From CAZMXS01 sp964570325 (GTDB lineage: Bacteria > Verrucomicrobiota > Kiritimatiellia > CAIQIC01 > CAZMXS01), in contig CAZMXS010000053.1 of NCBI GenBank assembly GCA_964570325.1, positions 1 through 32,200 on the forward strand: DNA of 32,200 bases. Direction: 5' to 3'. Of this stretch, positions 31,974 to 32,200 are shown one piece after another; the stretch's first letter is position 1, and each line of letters opens with the position of its first letter. A program made the position numbers and the translations under genes. The notes below the pieces were generated by a model. It searched no databases. It saw only the letters and a program-made list of their open reading frames with translations, and was not told the origin of the DNA.

Positions 31974-32200
31974 ATGATGCCGGTCGTGATGGAGCAGGCT
32001 GAACAAGATGATGCGGGCGCTTCCCGTCCGGGTGCGCGCGCGTGCCGCCGGTTTGCCGCCGCCGTTGGAGGATGGTTGACGGGCGCGAATGGAGGCCAGG
32101 CCGGGGTGGGGGGGGATACAGTGGGGCTTGGGTGGGCCGTGCCGGGGGTCTTTGTCGCCAGCGCCTGCGTGATGATGATGGAAATGGCCGCCGGCCGGAT
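31974..32200 (+). CDS. 5' part of a membrane protein gene, possibly spermidine-synthase-like
   Basis: A frame opens at ATG 31974, with AAAGG 4 nt upstream, and stays open for 75 codons to the window end; ATG 31989 is an alternative start. The N-terminus is charged and Gly/Ala-rich. It is followed by a hydrophobic segment WAVPGVFVASACVMMMEM-AAGR, which resembles the first helix of fused MFS/spermidine-synthase-type membrane proteins, where an SA...EM..GR pattern is common. That resemblance is short, so the family is tentative. The gene is partial at the right edge. Confidence 0.5.
   Translation, partial: MMPVVMEQAEQDDAGASRPGARACRRFAAAVGGWLTGANGGQAGVGGDTVGLGWAVPGVFVASACVMMMEMAAGR

Overview
The window is a GC-rich, gene-dense bacterial chromosome segment with frequent Shine-Dalgarno sites, sigma70-like promoters and many exported proteins. 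Three things point to the PVC superphylum, most likely Kiritimatiellota, Verrucomicrobiota or Lentisphaerota: (i) very large secreted glycoside hydrolases; (ii) a DWWE...DSDGDG...TDPTNP calcium-binding spacer in one exported protein; (iii) a TPR / ExbB / ExbD / ExbD / toroid operon. This placement is inferred from protein architecture. No rRNA, CRISPR, transposase or integrase was seen, and no strong intrinsic terminator.

Layout. Positions 1-880 hold a tRNA-Pro(CGG) and an unusual DEDDh exonuclease with an export-type N-terminus, both on the minus strand. Positions 1115-18402 form a carbohydrate-oriented, secreted region: a clan GH-A lipoprotein hydrolase (minus), an AlkD-like DNA glycosylase (plus), a modular GH13 amylase-type enzyme (minus), then a plus-strand pair made of a 7-repeat GloVer propeller protein and a 2153-residue GH44-like multimodular enzyme. 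The GH13 gene and this pair diverge from a compact intergenic region where back-to-back promoters share one -35 palindrome, with a LacI-type operator in the rightward spacer. A secreted protein of unknown function (minus) and a 6-repeat NHL propeller protein (plus) follow. Positions 18414-21084 carry cutA and a STAS/kinase-like fusion, apparently co-transcribed with the NHL gene.

Positions 21200-30003 hold a well-delimited operon with a good sigma70-like promoter: a 965-residue TPR protein, a smaller exported TPR protein, an ExbB/TolQ-family channel, two ExbD/TolR-family proteins, a membrane-anchored protein with a TonB-like N-terminus and a terpene-cyclase-like alpha/alpha toroid, and finally mutL. 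I regard the TPR-ExbB-ExbD-ExbD-toroid module as the most interesting candidate system. It looks like a Ton/Tol-type proton-driven motor in which the TonB C-terminal domain is replaced by an alpha-toroid. The TonB-type S-x3-H transmembrane motif is kept, while the membrane glutamate of ExbB is a glutamine.

Positions 30063-32200 contain an unknown helical protein (minus), infA (plus), an RluA-family pseudouridine synthase (minus) and the 5' end of a membrane protein gene that runs off the window, possibly a spermidine-synthase-like membrane protein.
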